Below the pieces are notes generated by a model that was not told the origin of the DNA, did not search any database, and saw only the letters and a list, made by a program, of their open reading frames with translations. A program made the translations under genes and the position numbers. Shown in pieces: positions 1 to 8,864 of a stretch of 64,000 nucleotides of DNA; within the stretch, counting starts at the first letter, position 1, and the number at the start of each line of letters is the position of its first letter. The DNA lies in contig CATZRD010000001.1 of the NCBI GenBank assembly GCA_958423465.1, positions 62,001 through 126,000 on the forward strand, in the 5' to 3' direction. The DNA comes from an uncultured Oscillospiraceae bacterium. Lineage in GTDB: Bacteria; Bacillota; Clostridia; Oscillospirales; Oscillospiraceae.

Positions 1-577
1 GATACAGGCGGACCAGATAGCTGTCGCTGAGGATGGCCTTCTCAGGGCCCAGAGCCCGGGTGATCAGGTTGCGGTCCGGATGCCGGCGGGCCTCCTCCTC
101 AGTAATATTACCCATATCTACCAGCTTTTCTACAACGGAATGATCTTTTGTGATTCGGGCGATGCCCCTTTTCTGGTCCTGGGCGCCGGTGCGGATCACA
201 TAGGCCCGGCTGTCCCCCACGTTGGTGACCAGGGCCTGGCCCCGCCAGACCACGGCGGACACCAGGGTGGTGCCCATGCCCCGCAGCCTGGGTTCCTCCA
301 GGGACCGCTGATACACCCGGCTGTTGGCGGCCTCCACCGCCTGCTCGGCCAGGAGCTGGACCTGATCGGAGGGCATATCCGGGCGCAGGCCGGTGAGGCA
401 GCGGTCCATAAAGGTCTCCACCGCCAGGGAACTGGCCAGCTTACCGCCCTTGGGGCCGCCCATACCGTCGCAGACCACGCAGACTGTAAACCCCAGTCCG
501 CTCTCCACCACGGCGTAGGCATCCTGATTTTCTTTCCTTACGAGACCGACGTCGGTCACACCCCAGGTCTTCATCAT
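1..577 (-). CDS. prpC: PP2C-family protein serine/threonine phosphatase (partial, 3' end outside window)
   Basis: Mn/Mg-dependent phosphatase that removes phosphate from Ser/Thr residues and normally opposes a PASTA kinase (PrkC). The N-terminus reads MMKTWGVTDVGLVRKENQDA, the RxxNQD metal-site motif of the family, followed by CDGMGG near residue 37 and later GDSRAY near 120. The start codon at 577 overlaps the rlmN stop as ATGA. The frame stays open to the left edge, so about 192 residues are visible of the usual 240-250. In Firmicutes the next genes are typically prkC and rsgA; they would lie left of the window, which is inference. Confidence 0.93.
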   Translation of the reverse strand, partial: MMKTWGVTDVGLVRKENQDAYAVVESGLGFTVCVVCDGMGGPKGGKLASSLAVETFMDRCLTGLRPDMPSDQVQLLAEQAVEAANSRVYQRSLEEPRLRGMGTTLVSAVVWRGQALVTNVGDSRAYVIRTGAQDQKRGIARITKDHSVVEKLVDMGNITEEEARRHPDRNLITRALGPEKAILSDSYLVRLY

Positions 578-1620
578 TTGCTTTGACTCCTTTTCTCCGC
601 GTCCTCCATGGCTTTCCTGCGCAGCTGGCCGCAGCTGGCGTCGATGTCGCCGCCCAGGCTTCTGCGCACGGTGGCGGTAAGGCCGCGGCTTTCCAGCCGC
701 TTTTGGAACTGCCGGACCCGCCGGCTGGGCTTCAGCGGGCTTTCCGCCACGTCGTTCAGCGGGATCAGATTGACGTGGCCCGGCATCCCTTTCACTTTTT
801 CCGCGATCAGATCCGCCTGCCAATCGCTGTCGTTGACGCCGTCGATCATGGCGTACTCGAAGCTGATCCGGCGTCCGGTCCTCTCAAAATACCCGTGGCA
901 GGCACGAAACAGCTCCTCCACATCGTATGCCCGATTTACCGGCATGATCCTGCTGCGGGTCTCGCTGTCAGGGGCGTGGAGGGACACGGACAGGGTGAGC
1001 TGCAGGTCCCGCTCCGCCAGGCGGCGGATGCCGGGCACCAGGCCGCAGGTGGACAGGCTGATATGCCGCATCCCGATATGCAGTCCCAGAGGGTGGTTCA
1101 CCAGCTCCAGGAACCGGATCACATTGTCGAAATTATCCAGCGGCTCGCCGATGCCCATGAGGACGATGTTGCTGACGGGCACGCCGCTGTCCAGCTGTGT
1201 AAAGAGCACCTGGTCCAGGATCTCCGCCGGGCGCAGGTCCCGGACCTTTCCGCCGATGGTGGAGGCGCAGAAAGCGCAGCCCATGCGGCAGCCCACCTGG
1301 CTGGACACACATACCGTATTGCCGTGGTGGTAGCGCATGAGCACTGTTTCGATGCAGTTGCCGTCCATGAGCCGCCACAGATATTTGACCGTCCCGTCCA
1401 GCCGGGAGACCTGCTTGCGCTCCACCTGGGGTACGGAGATGAAATATCGCTCCGAGAGCTTCTCCCGCAGGGGCTTGGCCACGTCGCTCATCTCCTGGAA
1501 AGACACGGCGCCCCGGTGCAGCCAGGTGAAGATCTGCCTGGCCCGGAACCTGGGTTCCCCCATCTCCGCCAGCGCCGTCTCCAGCTCCGGCAGCGTCATG
1601 GATTTGATATCCTCTTTCAT
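574..1620 (-). CDS. rlmN: 23S rRNA (adenine2503-C2)/tRNA methyltransferase RlmN
   Basis: Radical-SAM enzyme that methylates C2 of A2503 in 23S rRNA and A37 of some tRNAs. The radical-SAM cluster motif CRMGCAFC has its three cysteines near residues 111, 115 and 118. A C-terminal cysteine in DIDASCGQL near 330 fits the methyl-carrying loop. I chose the ATG at 1620 (MKEDIKSMTLPELE, 348 aa): the reading frame extends further upstream, but that part lies inside rsmB, and 1620 gives an ATGA overlap with the rsmB stop. Length and motifs match the family. Confidence 0.96.
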   Translation of the reverse strand: MKEDIKSMTLPELETALAEMGEPRFRARQIFTWLHRGAVSFQEMSDVAKPLREKLSERYFISVPQVERKQVSRLDGTVKYLWRLMDGNCIETVLMRYHHGNTVCVSSQVGCRMGCAFCASTIGGKVRDLRPAEILDQVLFTQLDSGVPVSNIVLMGIGEPLDNFDNVIRFLELVNHPLGLHIGMRHISLSTCGLVPGIRRLAERDLQLTLSVSLHAPDSETRSRIMPVNRAYDVEELFRACHGYFERTGRRISFEYAMIDGVNDSDWQADLIAEKVKGMPGHVNLIPLNDVAESPLKPSRRVRQFQKRLESRGLTATVRRSLGGDIDASCGQLRRKAMEDAEKRSQSK

Positions 1621-2948
1621 AGCTTCCTCATTTTGCAAAGATAGAACCCGTCCGTATCGTGGCGCTGGGGCCACAGGGTCAGCTCTCCCTCTTCCCCGCC
1701 GGCGATTCCCGGCAGGGAGAAGGCTTCCCGGGTAAAGCCAGGATGTTCCGCCAGAAAAGCGCCGGTCACGCCCTGGTTCTCCTCCGGCAGAATGGTACAG
1801 GTGGCGTACAGCAGCATCCCGCCGGGCTTCACATACCGGGAGGCGTTTCGCAGAATCGCCAGCTGCACCTCCGGCAGCTTCGCCAGAGCCGCCGGGTCCT
1901 TATAGCGGATGTCCGGCTTCTTGCGGATGACGCCCAGGCCGGAGCAGGGCACGTCGCAGAGCACCAGGTCGGCGCTCTCCCCCCACTGGGGATGGAATTC
2001 CCTGCCGTCCGCCAGGGCGGTCTCCAGAATGGTCACCCCCAGCCGCTCCGCGCCCTCCTGGATCAGGGCCAGCTTATGGCGGTGGATGTCGCAGCTGATG
2101 ATATTGCCCCGGTCCTCCATCGCCATGGCGCAGGCAAAGCTCTTGCCGCCGGGGGCGGCGCACACGTCGATGACCCGGTCTCCGGGCCTGGGGGCCGCCG
2201 CCAGCACCGCCAGTTTGGCCGCCGGGTCCTGGACCTGGAACAGCCCCGTCCGGAAGCTCTCCAGCTCCTCCAGGTCGCCGGCGCCGCTGAGCTGGTAGCA
2301 GCCGGGCAGACTGCTGTGGGGTGTCAGAGTCCCCGACGGAAAGACGGCCTCCAGCTCCTCCCGGGTGGTTTTCAGGGGGTTATACTGGATCTCCAGAGGG
2401 GCGGGGCGGTTGTTTTCCGCCAGAAACGCCTCCGCTTCCTCCCGGCCCAGAAGTTCCAGCAGCCGCTCCATCAGCCATCTGGGATGGCTGTAGCGGATGG
2501 AGAGATAGTATGCCGGGTCCGTATCGGGAATGGGCCGCAGATGGTCCCGTTCCCGGCTCAGGCGGCGCAGCACGGCGTTGACCATGCCAGACGCCCGGGC
2601 GCGGCGGTGGGACTTGACCATCTCCACCGCCTCGTTGACGGCGGCGCTGTCGGGGACCCTGTCCATGAACAGGATCTGATAGGCCCCCAGCCGCAGTACG
2701 TCCCGCACGAACGGCTCCAGCCGGTCCATCCGCTGGGCGCAGAGCTGGTCCAGGCAGAAGTCCAGCAGGGCCAGATTTTGAATCACACCGTAGGTCAGCC
2801 GGGCGGCCAGTGCCGCCTCCCGGCGGTCCAGGCCGTTCCGGCGGCAGGCGGAGCGAAGGCTGCCGTCGCTCCAGGCGTCCAGCCTCCGGCAGGCGGTCAG
2901 CACCTCAAGAGCGGTCTCTCTTCCGCTGCTTTTCATTGGATTCTTCAT
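1617..2948 (-). CDS. rsmB: 16S rRNA (cytosine967-C5)-methyltransferase RsmB
   Basis: SAM-dependent m5C methyltransferase of 16S rRNA. The first ~140 residues are a NusB-like RNA-binding domain. The catalytic domain shows the SAM motif DVCAAPGGKS near 260, the DVPCSGLGVIRKKPDIR motif near 331 and YATCTI near 380, which carry the two family cysteines. At 443 aa the length is normal. Start and stop codons overlap both neighbours by ATGA, so it is probably translationally coupled to the zinc protease upstream and rlmN downstream. Confidence 0.96.
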   Translation of the reverse strand: MKNPMKSSGRETALEVLTACRRLDAWSDGSLRSACRRNGLDRREAALAARLTYGVIQNLALLDFCLDQLCAQRMDRLEPFVRDVLRLGAYQILFMDRVPDSAAVNEAVEMVKSHRRARASGMVNAVLRRLSRERDHLRPIPDTDPAYYLSIRYSHPRWLMERLLELLGREEAEAFLAENNRPAPLEIQYNPLKTTREELEAVFPSGTLTPHSSLPGCYQLSGAGDLEELESFRTGLFQVQDPAAKLAVLAAAPRPGDRVIDVCAAPGGKSFACAMAMEDRGNIISCDIHRHKLALIQEGAERLGVTILETALADGREFHPQWGESADLVLCDVPCSGLGVIRKKPDIRYKDPAALAKLPEVQLAILRNASRYVKPGGMLLYATCTILPEENQGVTGAFLAEHPGFTREAFSLPGIAGGEEGELTLWPQRHDTDGFYLCKMRKL

Positions 2949-3679
2949 CTGCGCCGGCTATTCTGCCGTCCCAGGAACAGCAGCACATACCGCATAAGCT
3001 GCAGAAGGCTCATGAGCAGGGCGGCCACATAAGTGAGAGCCGCCGCCTGCAGGACCTTCTTCGCCCCCTGACGCTCGTCCTCCTCCAGAAGCCCGCTTCC
3101 CTCAATGGTGGCCAGGGCCCGGGCGGAGGCGTCGAACTCCACCGGCAGGGTCACCAGCTGAAAGACCGTGGTAGCGCCAAAGAGGACGATCCCCACGGCG
3201 AAGAGGGGCTGGGAATACAGCGCCAGGCCCAGTACCAGAGCGATGAAGGCGAACTGGGAGCCGAACTGGGTAATGGGAATGATGGCGGAGCGGACACGGA
3301 CGGGCCCGTAGCCCACCGCGTACTGTACCGCGTGGCCCGCCTCATGGGCAGCTACGCCCACCGCCGCCACCGTGGCGCGGTTATACACCGGCTCAGAGAG
3401 ATAGATGGTGTTGTCCCGGGGATCGTAGTGGTCCGTCAGCTTCCCCCGGCAGGGCTTGATCGAAACGTCAAAAACGCCGTGGGCGCGGAGCACGTCGTAG
3501 GCCGCCTGAGCGCCGGTAACGCCCCGGCGGTTCCGGTCTCGGCTGTATTTGCTGAAGCTGCCGCTGACCTGGGCCTGGGCCCAGACCGACAGCAGCAGCA
3601 CCGGAATCAGCACGATCCAATAGATGCTGTCAGTATAAAAGGCAGTTCCATATCCCGCAGAGTGGTAGGGCAAGATCAT
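2945..3679 (-). CDS. YugP-type membrane zinc metallopeptidase
   Basis: Membrane protein of 244 aa with the zincin motif HEAGHAVQY near residue 111, one N-terminal hydrophobic helix (about 15-35) and further helices in the second half. This matches the neutral zinc metallopeptidase family represented by B. subtilis YugP (COG2738), whose substrate is not well established. It sits between fmt and rsmB, a frequent order in Clostridia. The ATG at 3679 follows a GGGAGG at unusually short spacing. Confidence 0.88.
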   Translation of the reverse strand: MILPYHSAGYGTAFYTDSIYWIVLIPVLLLSVWAQAQVSGSFSKYSRDRNRRGVTGAQAAYDVLRAHGVFDVSIKPCRGKLTDHYDPRDNTIYLSEPVYNRATVAAVGVAAHEAGHAVQYAVGYGPVRVRSAIIPITQFGSQFAFIALVLGLALYSQPLFAVGIVLFGATTVFQLVTLPVEFDASARALATIEGSGLLEEDERQGAKKVLQAAALTYVAALLMSLLQLMRYVLLFLGRQNSRRR

Positions 3680-3691
3680 CGCCTCCCAGCG

Positions 3692-4609
3692 TTAGAAATG
3701 AATGGGATGTCCCCGCAGATAGTCGGCGGCGGCCATGCGCCTGCCGCCGTCGGCCTGCAGTTCGTCGATCACCAGGCTCCGTCCGTCGCCGCAGGCCACG
3801 GCGATTCCCTCCCGGCCGGCGGAGAGGATAGTCCCCGGCGCTTTTGAGGCCTCGCCTCCCACATGGGCACGGTAGACCTTCCAGCGAACGCCGGCGACGT
3901 CGGTGGCGGCGCAGGGCCAGGGCAGAAGCCCCCGCACCTGGTTCACCAGCTCCCCGGCGGGCCGGGTAAAGTCCAGAGGAGACATCTCCCGGTTAAGCAT
4001 AGCGGCATACTGATATTGCGGACCATAGACCTGGGGCGTGCGGGGCGCGTCTCCCCGCTCCAGCAGGGCAAGGGCCTCGCTGGCGGCTTCGCCCCCCAGG
4101 ACCGCCAGGCGGTCATAGAGCTGAGAAGCGTCCTCTTCCGGGCCAATGGCCGTTTTCTTCACCAGGAGAATGTCCCCGGCGTCCAGCTCGGCGGCCATAT
4201 ACTGGATGGTGACGCCGGTCTCGCTGTCGCCGTTCAGCACCGCCCAGTTGATAGGCGCGGCCCCCCGGTACTGAGGAAGAATGGAGGAGTGGACGTTGAT
4301 GATGGCCCGCTTCGGGATGTCCAGCAGAGCCTGGGGCAGCAGTTTGCCATAGGCCGCCACCACGATCACATCCGGCTCCAGGGCCCGAAGCTGCTCCAGC
4401 ACCGCCTCATCCCGGCAGGACACCGGCTGATAGACGGGGATATCATGTGTTAAGGCGAATTCCTTCACAGGCGTTGGAACCAGCTTCATGCCCCGATTTT
4501 TGGGTTTGTCCGGCTGGGTGTAGGCCCCTACGATGTCCCACCGGTCCGCCGTCAGGCGGCGCAGTACCTCCACCGCGAAGGCGGGGGTCCCCATAAAGAC
4601 GATCCTCAC
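3692..4609 (-). CDS. fmt: Methionyl-tRNA formyltransferase
   Basis: Transfers a formyl group from 10-formyl-THF to initiator Met-tRNA. The N-terminus MRIVFMGTPAFAV and the catalytic segment INVHSSILPQYRGAAPINW near residue 104 are diagnostic. A C-terminal OB-like domain covers about 205-305. 305 aa is typical. The start overlaps the def stop (ATGA), giving the classic def-fmt pair that adds and later removes the N-formyl group. Confidence 0.97.
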   Translation of the reverse strand: MRIVFMGTPAFAVEVLRRLTADRWDIVGAYTQPDKPKNRGMKLVPTPVKEFALTHDIPVYQPVSCRDEAVLEQLRALEPDVIVVAAYGKLLPQALLDIPKRAIINVHSSILPQYRGAAPINWAVLNGDSETGVTIQYMAAELDAGDILLVKKTAIGPEEDASQLYDRLAVLGGEAASEALALLERGDAPRTPQVYGPQYQYAAMLNREMSPLDFTRPAGELVNQVRGLLPWPCAATDVAGVRWKVYRAHVGGEASKAPGTILSAGREGIAVACGDGRSLVIDELQADGGRRMAAADYLRGHPIHF

Positions 4610-5118
4610 GGCGCGTCGTCCTCCGTTTCATCGTCCATTTCCCGATAGTAGTCCGCCAGCTCCTCCTCTGTCAGGAAGCGGTCGATATGCTCCGTGTACA
4701 GGTGGCCGTCCAGATGCTCCAGCTCGTGGCAGAAGCACCGGCCGGTCAGATCCTCCCCCTCTGTCTCGAACCATCTGCCGAACCGGTCCTGGGCCTTGAC
4801 CCGGACAAAGTAGGGGCGGGTGACCATACCGAACTTGCCGGGGACGCTGAGGCAGCCCTCAGGTCCGGTCTGCTCCCCCTCGGTGTAGATGATTTCGGGA
4901 TTGACCAGCTCCAGCATCTCCTCGTCATCGTTGATCACGATGACGGCCCGGCGCAGCACCCCCACCTGGGGCGCCGCCAGCCCTACGCCGCCGGCCTGGG
5001 CCAGGGTGTCCTTCATATCGTCCAGCAGCTGGTGGAGCCGGTCGTTGAAGTCCGTCACCACCCGGCTCTTCTTATAGAGGATCTCGTCCTCCTGCGTCAC
5101 GATCCTTCTGATAGCCAT
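4606..5118 (-). CDS. def: Peptide deformylase
   Basis: Metalloenzyme that removes the N-formyl group from nascent proteins. All three family motifs are present: GVGLAAPQVG near 41, EGCLSVPG near 85 (metal-binding Cys) and CHELEHLDG near 129 (two metal-binding His and the catalytic Glu). 170 aa is usual. The start at 5118 has AAGGAGG about eight bases upstream. It lies between priA and fmt, the common bacterial priA-def-fmt order. Confidence 0.97.
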   Translation of the reverse strand: MAIRRIVTQEDEILYKKSRVVTDFNDRLHQLLDDMKDTLAQAGGVGLAAPQVGVLRRAVIVINDDEEMLELVNPEIIYTEGEQTGPEGCLSVPGKFGMVTRPYFVRVKAQDRFGRWFETEGEDLTGRCFCHELEHLDGHLYTEHIDRFLTEEELADYYREMDDETEDDAP

Positions 5119-5187
5119 AGCAATGTCCTCCTTGGCGGGCCGCTGGGTCTCGCCCGCGGCATTTATTCTGACCCGGAGCCTGCCGCG

Positions 5188-7641
5188 CTACTCGGCGGCG
5201 TTGCAGTCGATAAAGAGGTTCAGGCCCCGGTTATTTTTCTGCTGATGAAAAGCCCGGATGTAGCTGCCCAGCAGCTCTCTGGTCCGGTGGTCGTTGCGCC
5301 CCACCCAAAACAGGCGGTAGCGGTAGCGGTTGTTCACCTTGACGACGGGGGCCGGCGCGGGACCAAGGACCTCCTGCTCCAGACTGTCCTCCGCCGGAGC
5401 GGCCGCCGCGGTCCGGAGGGCGTCCCGCAGTTCGGAAGCGGCCCGGAGCACTGCCCCCTCCTGGGGACCTGAGACCGTCAGGGTAAAGAGGTCCGCGAAG
5501 GGCGGATAGCGCCTCGCCCGCCGCAAACGGATCTCGGCGGCGTAAAAACTGTTGTAGTCCTGGCGGGCGGCGGCGGCGATGACCTCGTTGTCCGGGGTGT
5601 AGGTCTGGATGACGGCCCGGCCGTCCTTGCTGCCCCGGCCCGCCCGGCCCACCACCTGGGTCAGCAGGCTGAAGGTTCGCTCGGCGGCGTGGTAATTGTC
5701 CACATACAGGCCCTGGTCCGCCGCCAGGACCCCCACCAGGGTCACATTTTCAAAATCCAGCCCCTTGGCCACCATCTGGGTGCCAAGGAGAATGGGGATT
5801 CGTTCCTTCTCAAATTTTGCCAGCAGCTTTTCGTGGTTGCCGGATACGGTGTCCGCGTCCATGCGCAGCACCTGGGCCTCCGGAAACAGGCGGCCCAGCT
5901 CCTCCTCCACCTTTTGGGTGCCCACGCCCACCTGCTTGCGGAGCCCGCCGCAGTCGGGGCAGCGCTCCTCCGCCCGCTGGGAGTAGCCGCAGTAGTGGCA
6001 CATGAGCCGCCCGTTGGCGCTGTGATAGGTCAGGGGCGCGCTGCAGCGGGGACACTGTGGGGCCGCGCCGCACTCTCCGCAGAGCAGCGTGCGGCTGGCG
6101 CCCCGGCGGTTGATGAACAGGATGGACTGCTCCCCCCGCCGGAGATTCTCCTCCAGCTCCATTCGGAGCGGCTCGCTGATAGCGCCGCTGTTGCCGGCGC
6201 GGACCTCCTGGCGCAGATCGGCGATGACCACCCGGGGCAGGGGCTGCCGGTTATAGCGCTCCCGCAGGATCATCTTCTGATAGACGCCCTTCTGGGCCAG
6301 CCAGGCGCTCTCCACCGACGGGGTGGCGGAGCCAAGGACCAGCGTGGCTCCCCATTGGGCGCACAGGTACTTCGCCACGTCCCGGGCGTGGTAGCGGGGG
6401 GTGTTTTCCGACTGATAGGAGGCTTCCTGCTCCTCGTCCAGAATGATCATGCCCAGGTTCTCCAGGGGCGCGAAAACGGCGGAGCGGGTGCCCAGCACCA
6501 GGTCCACCTCCCCCCGGCGGATGCGCTTGTCCTGATCGTAGCGTTCCCCCAGAGAGAGGCTGCTGTGGAGCATGACCACCCGGTCTCCAAAGTAGGCGGT
6601 GAACTTGCTCATCATCTGGGGCGTCAGGGCGATCTCCGGCACCAGCACCATCCCCCGCCGGCCCCGGCGGAGGGTCTCCTCCATGAGCCGGATATAGACG
6701 GAGGTCTTGCCGCTGCCGGTGACGCCATAGAGCAGGGCGCAGGCCCCCGACTCCCGGCCCCAGAGGGCCAGAATACCGTCGTAGGCCGCCTGCTGCTCGC
6801 GATTGAGGACGATGGGGCCCGCGTACGCCTCCGGCTGCCGGGGGACCCGAAGGGACTCCTCCTGGGAGAAGGTCACGATGCCGCTCTTCTCCAGGCTTCG
6901 CAGCGTCGGGGCGGAGGCCCCCGTAAAATAGCAGATGTCGGTGGAAAGGCCGCTGCCAATGGCGCACAGCAGCTTCACCACCTCGTAGCGCAGGGGGGCG
7001 GAGCGGCGCTTCGGCTCCACCATGGCCATGGCCTCCTCGGGGCTGACAGCCAGCGTTACCCGGCGGACCAGCTTGTCGGAGATCTTCCGCAGGGCGGCGG
7101 TCTGGGCCTCTACCAGCCCCTGGGCCGTCAGCTCCCGGGCGGCGGCGGCGGCATCCGGACCGCAGAGGTCCGCCAGCCGGTCCGCGTCCAGCCCGCCGTG
7201 ATTCAGGACCAGGGCCTCCAGAACCTGGCGCTGGAGAGGGGTCTCCCCGCTGTCCAGCGCGCGCTGCCGGTCCACGCCGGGGGCCAGGGCGTACCGCTCC
7301 TGAAGCCTGTACCACAGCCCGGCGGAGAGGATGGCCTTCACCCCGTCGTACAGGGTGCAGAAGTACCGCTCCCGCAGCCACAGGGCCAGCTTCAGCTGGG
7401 CGGCGGTCAGGACCGGCCGGTCGTCCAGCACGGCGGACACCGCCTTCAGCTCCGGGCGGCGGGGCGCCTCGGCCAGGGCCAGAATGATCCCCTCGCTGGC
7501 CCGGTTCCCCCGCCCAAAGGGCACGGTGACCCGTTTGCCCACGGCGGCCCGGTCCGAAAGGCTCTGGGGCACCAGGTAATCATAGGGCTTGTCAATGGCG
7601 TATGTGGCGGCGGATACCGCCACCTTGGCCACCTGTTCCAT
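5188..7641 (-). CDS. priA: Primosomal protein N' (replication restart helicase PriA)
   Basis: 3'-5' superfamily 2 DNA helicase that reloads the replisome at stalled forks. Order: N-terminal DNA-binding domain (about 1-105), winged-helix region, Walker A GVTGSGKTS near 305, DEEQ box near 400, then an insertion with four CxxC pairs (about 517-567) that bind two zinc ions, then the second helicase lobe and C-terminal domain. 817 aa is normal. ATG at 7641 is preceded by GGAGGGG. The 69-base gap to def holds only a short GCGGGC/GCCCGC hairpin and the def ribosome binding site. Confidence 0.96.
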   Translation of the reverse strand: MEQVAKVAVSAATYAIDKPYDYLVPQSLSDRAAVGKRVTVPFGRGNRASEGIILALAEAPRRPELKAVSAVLDDRPVLTAAQLKLALWLRERYFCTLYDGVKAILSAGLWYRLQERYALAPGVDRQRALDSGETPLQRQVLEALVLNHGGLDADRLADLCGPDAAAAARELTAQGLVEAQTAALRKISDKLVRRVTLAVSPEEAMAMVEPKRRSAPLRYEVVKLLCAIGSGLSTDICYFTGASAPTLRSLEKSGIVTFSQEESLRVPRQPEAYAGPIVLNREQQAAYDGILALWGRESGACALLYGVTGSGKTSVYIRLMEETLRRGRRGMVLVPEIALTPQMMSKFTAYFGDRVVMLHSSLSLGERYDQDKRIRRGEVDLVLGTRSAVFAPLENLGMIILDEEQEASYQSENTPRYHARDVAKYLCAQWGATLVLGSATPSVESAWLAQKGVYQKMILRERYNRQPLPRVVIADLRQEVRAGNSGAISEPLRMELEENLRRGEQSILFINRRGASRTLLCGECGAAPQCPRCSAPLTYHSANGRLMCHYCGYSQRAEERCPDCGGLRKQVGVGTQKVEEELGRLFPEAQVLRMDADTVSGNHEKLLAKFEKERIPILLGTQMVAKGLDFENVTLVGVLAADQGLYVDNYHAAERTFSLLTQVVGRAGRGSKDGRAVIQTYTPDNEVIAAAARQDYNSFYAAEIRLRRARRYPPFADLFTLTVSGPQEGAVLRAASELRDALRTAAAAPAEDSLEQEVLGPAPAPVVKVNNRYRYRLFWVGRNDHRTRELLGSYIRAFHQQKNNRGLNLFIDCNAAE

Positions 7642-7678
7642 GGTCCCCTCCTCCGGTCCGCGGCGGCGCGGGCCTCGA

Positions 7679-7900
7679 TCAGCTTTCTACGTTGGTGATG
7701 GTGACGTCAGCCCGGGAGATGGAGAGCTTCCCCTCCGCCACCTCGTTGATGGCCAGCGTCACAGGCTTCACGTCCATCTTCTCCCCCATGTCTTCGGCCT
7801 CCTGGGCGATCTGGCGGGCACGGCGGGCCACCACGTTCACCAGCAGATAGCGGTTGGGCACATTGGCGGTGAGCTTATTCATAGCGGGATAGAGCATCAT
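7679..7900 (-). CDS. rpoZ: RNA polymerase omega subunit
   Basis: Small RNA polymerase subunit that helps assemble beta'. 73 aa; the central NRYLLVNVVARRARQIA segment is the omega signature, followed by KPVTLAINEVAEGK. The start is one of two adjacent ATG codons at 7900 and 7897, with AAGGA upstream. It lies between gmk and priA, the standard gmk-rpoZ-priA order. Confidence 0.95.
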   Translation of the reverse strand: MMLYPAMNKLTANVPNRYLLVNVVARRARQIAQEAEDMGEKMDVKPVTLAINEVAEGKLSISRADVTITNVES

Positions 7901-7997
7901 AACAGAATCATTCCTTTTTATAGTGTAATGTATATCAGTTCAAGAGGGTTCCTTCCCACCATAAGGGGCTTGAAGGGGCTTGGCCCTCTGAAACAGC
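7901..7997 (-). other. rpoZ-gmk intergenic spacer with short direct repeats
   Basis: 97 bases without a gene. It holds two direct copies of GGGGCTTG (near 7963-7984) and the rpoZ ribosome binding site. I see no convincing terminator or promoter, so transcription probably continues from gmk into rpoZ. Confidence 0.4.
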
Positions 7998-8594
7998 CTA
8001 GGACCGGGCCACCTCCGCCAGTCCCTCCTGGGGCCGGCAGTGTTCCGCCCGCATGATGGCGCGGATATCCGCCACCGCCTGGTCCACCGTGTCGTTGATG
8101 ATGAAGTAGTCGAAGCCCGCGGCGGCGGCGAACTCCTGCTTGCCCCGCTCCAGCCGCTGGTGGACTTTCTCCGGCGTCTCGGTGCCCCGGCCCATGAGCC
8201 GGCGCTCCAGCTCCGTCCAGCTGGGCGGAGCCACATAGATGCGCACCGCCTCCGGGCGCTTGACGTGGACCTGCGCCGCGCCCTGGATCTCGATATCCAG
8301 CAGCACGTCCCGGCCTGCCTCCATGGCCTCGTCCACATATTTCATGGGGGTGCCGTAGTAGTTGCTGACAAACTGGGCGTACTCCAAAAAGGCGTCCTCC
8401 TGGATCCACTGGCGGAACTGCTCCTGGCTCAGGAAGTGGTAATGTACGCCGTCCACCTCGCCGGGCCGGGGGGGCCGGGTGGTGGCGGACACAGAAAAGT
8501 AAAGCGTGGGGTCCATTTCCAGCAGGCGGGAGACCACCGTCCCCTTCCCTACGCCGGAGGGACCGCAGATGATGAAGGTCTTTCCTTTTTTCAT
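7998..8594 (-). CDS. gmk: Guanylate kinase
   Basis: Phosphorylates GMP to GDP with ATP. P-loop GPSGVGKGT at about residues 10-18, then the GMP-binding region with TTRPPRPGEVDGVHYHF. 198 aa from the ATG at 8594, preferred over an in-frame extension because it gives an ATGA overlap with remA and the family N-terminus MKKGKTFIICGPSG. Confidence 0.97.
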   Translation of the reverse strand: MKKGKTFIICGPSGVGKGTVVSRLLEMDPTLYFSVSATTRPPRPGEVDGVHYHFLSQEQFRQWIQEDAFLEYAQFVSNYYGTPMKYVDEAMEAGRDVLLDIEIQGAAQVHVKRPEAVRIYVAPPSWTELERRLMGRGTETPEKVHQRLERGKQEFAAAAGFDYFIINDTVDQAVADIRAIMRAEHCRPQEGLAEVARS

Positions 8595-8851
8595 AGCTCC
8601 TCCTCCCATACAGCGGGATCGATTCCAAGCCGGGCGGCCAGCTTTTCCATGGGGATGCCGGAGAGCACCACATGGTCGCTGTCCATGATAAGCACCGCCT
8701 GGGTCCTGCGCCCGAAGCTGGCGTCCACCAGCATGCTCCTGTCCCGGGCCTCGCTGACGAGACGCTTGATGGGGGCGGAGTCCGGGCTGACCACCGCCAC
8801 CAGCCGGCTGGTGGAAATCAGGTTCCCAAAGCCGATGTTGACAAAGTCCAT
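8591..8851 (-). CDS. remA: RemA family (DUF370) DNA-binding regulator
   Basis: 86-aa protein starting MDFVNIGFGNLISTSRLVAV, the hallmark of the RemA/DUF370 family. In B. subtilis RemA activates biofilm matrix and osmoprotection genes as a large oligomeric DNA-binding ring. The yicC-remA-gmk-rpoZ order is conserved in Firmicutes. Whether it controls matrix genes here is unknown; two SLH surface-protein genes in the window are possible but untested targets. Confidence 0.92.
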   Translation of the reverse strand: MDFVNIGFGNLISTSRLVAVVSPDSAPIKRLVSEARDRSMLVDASFGRRTQAVLIMDSDHVVLSGIPMEKLAARLGIDPAVWEEEL

Positions 8852-8864
8852 ACGGTCCTCCCGG

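Noticed and set aside
5689..7698. 669-residue open frame on the plus strand
   Set aside because: Antisense of priA, whose helicase motifs are intact on the minus strand.
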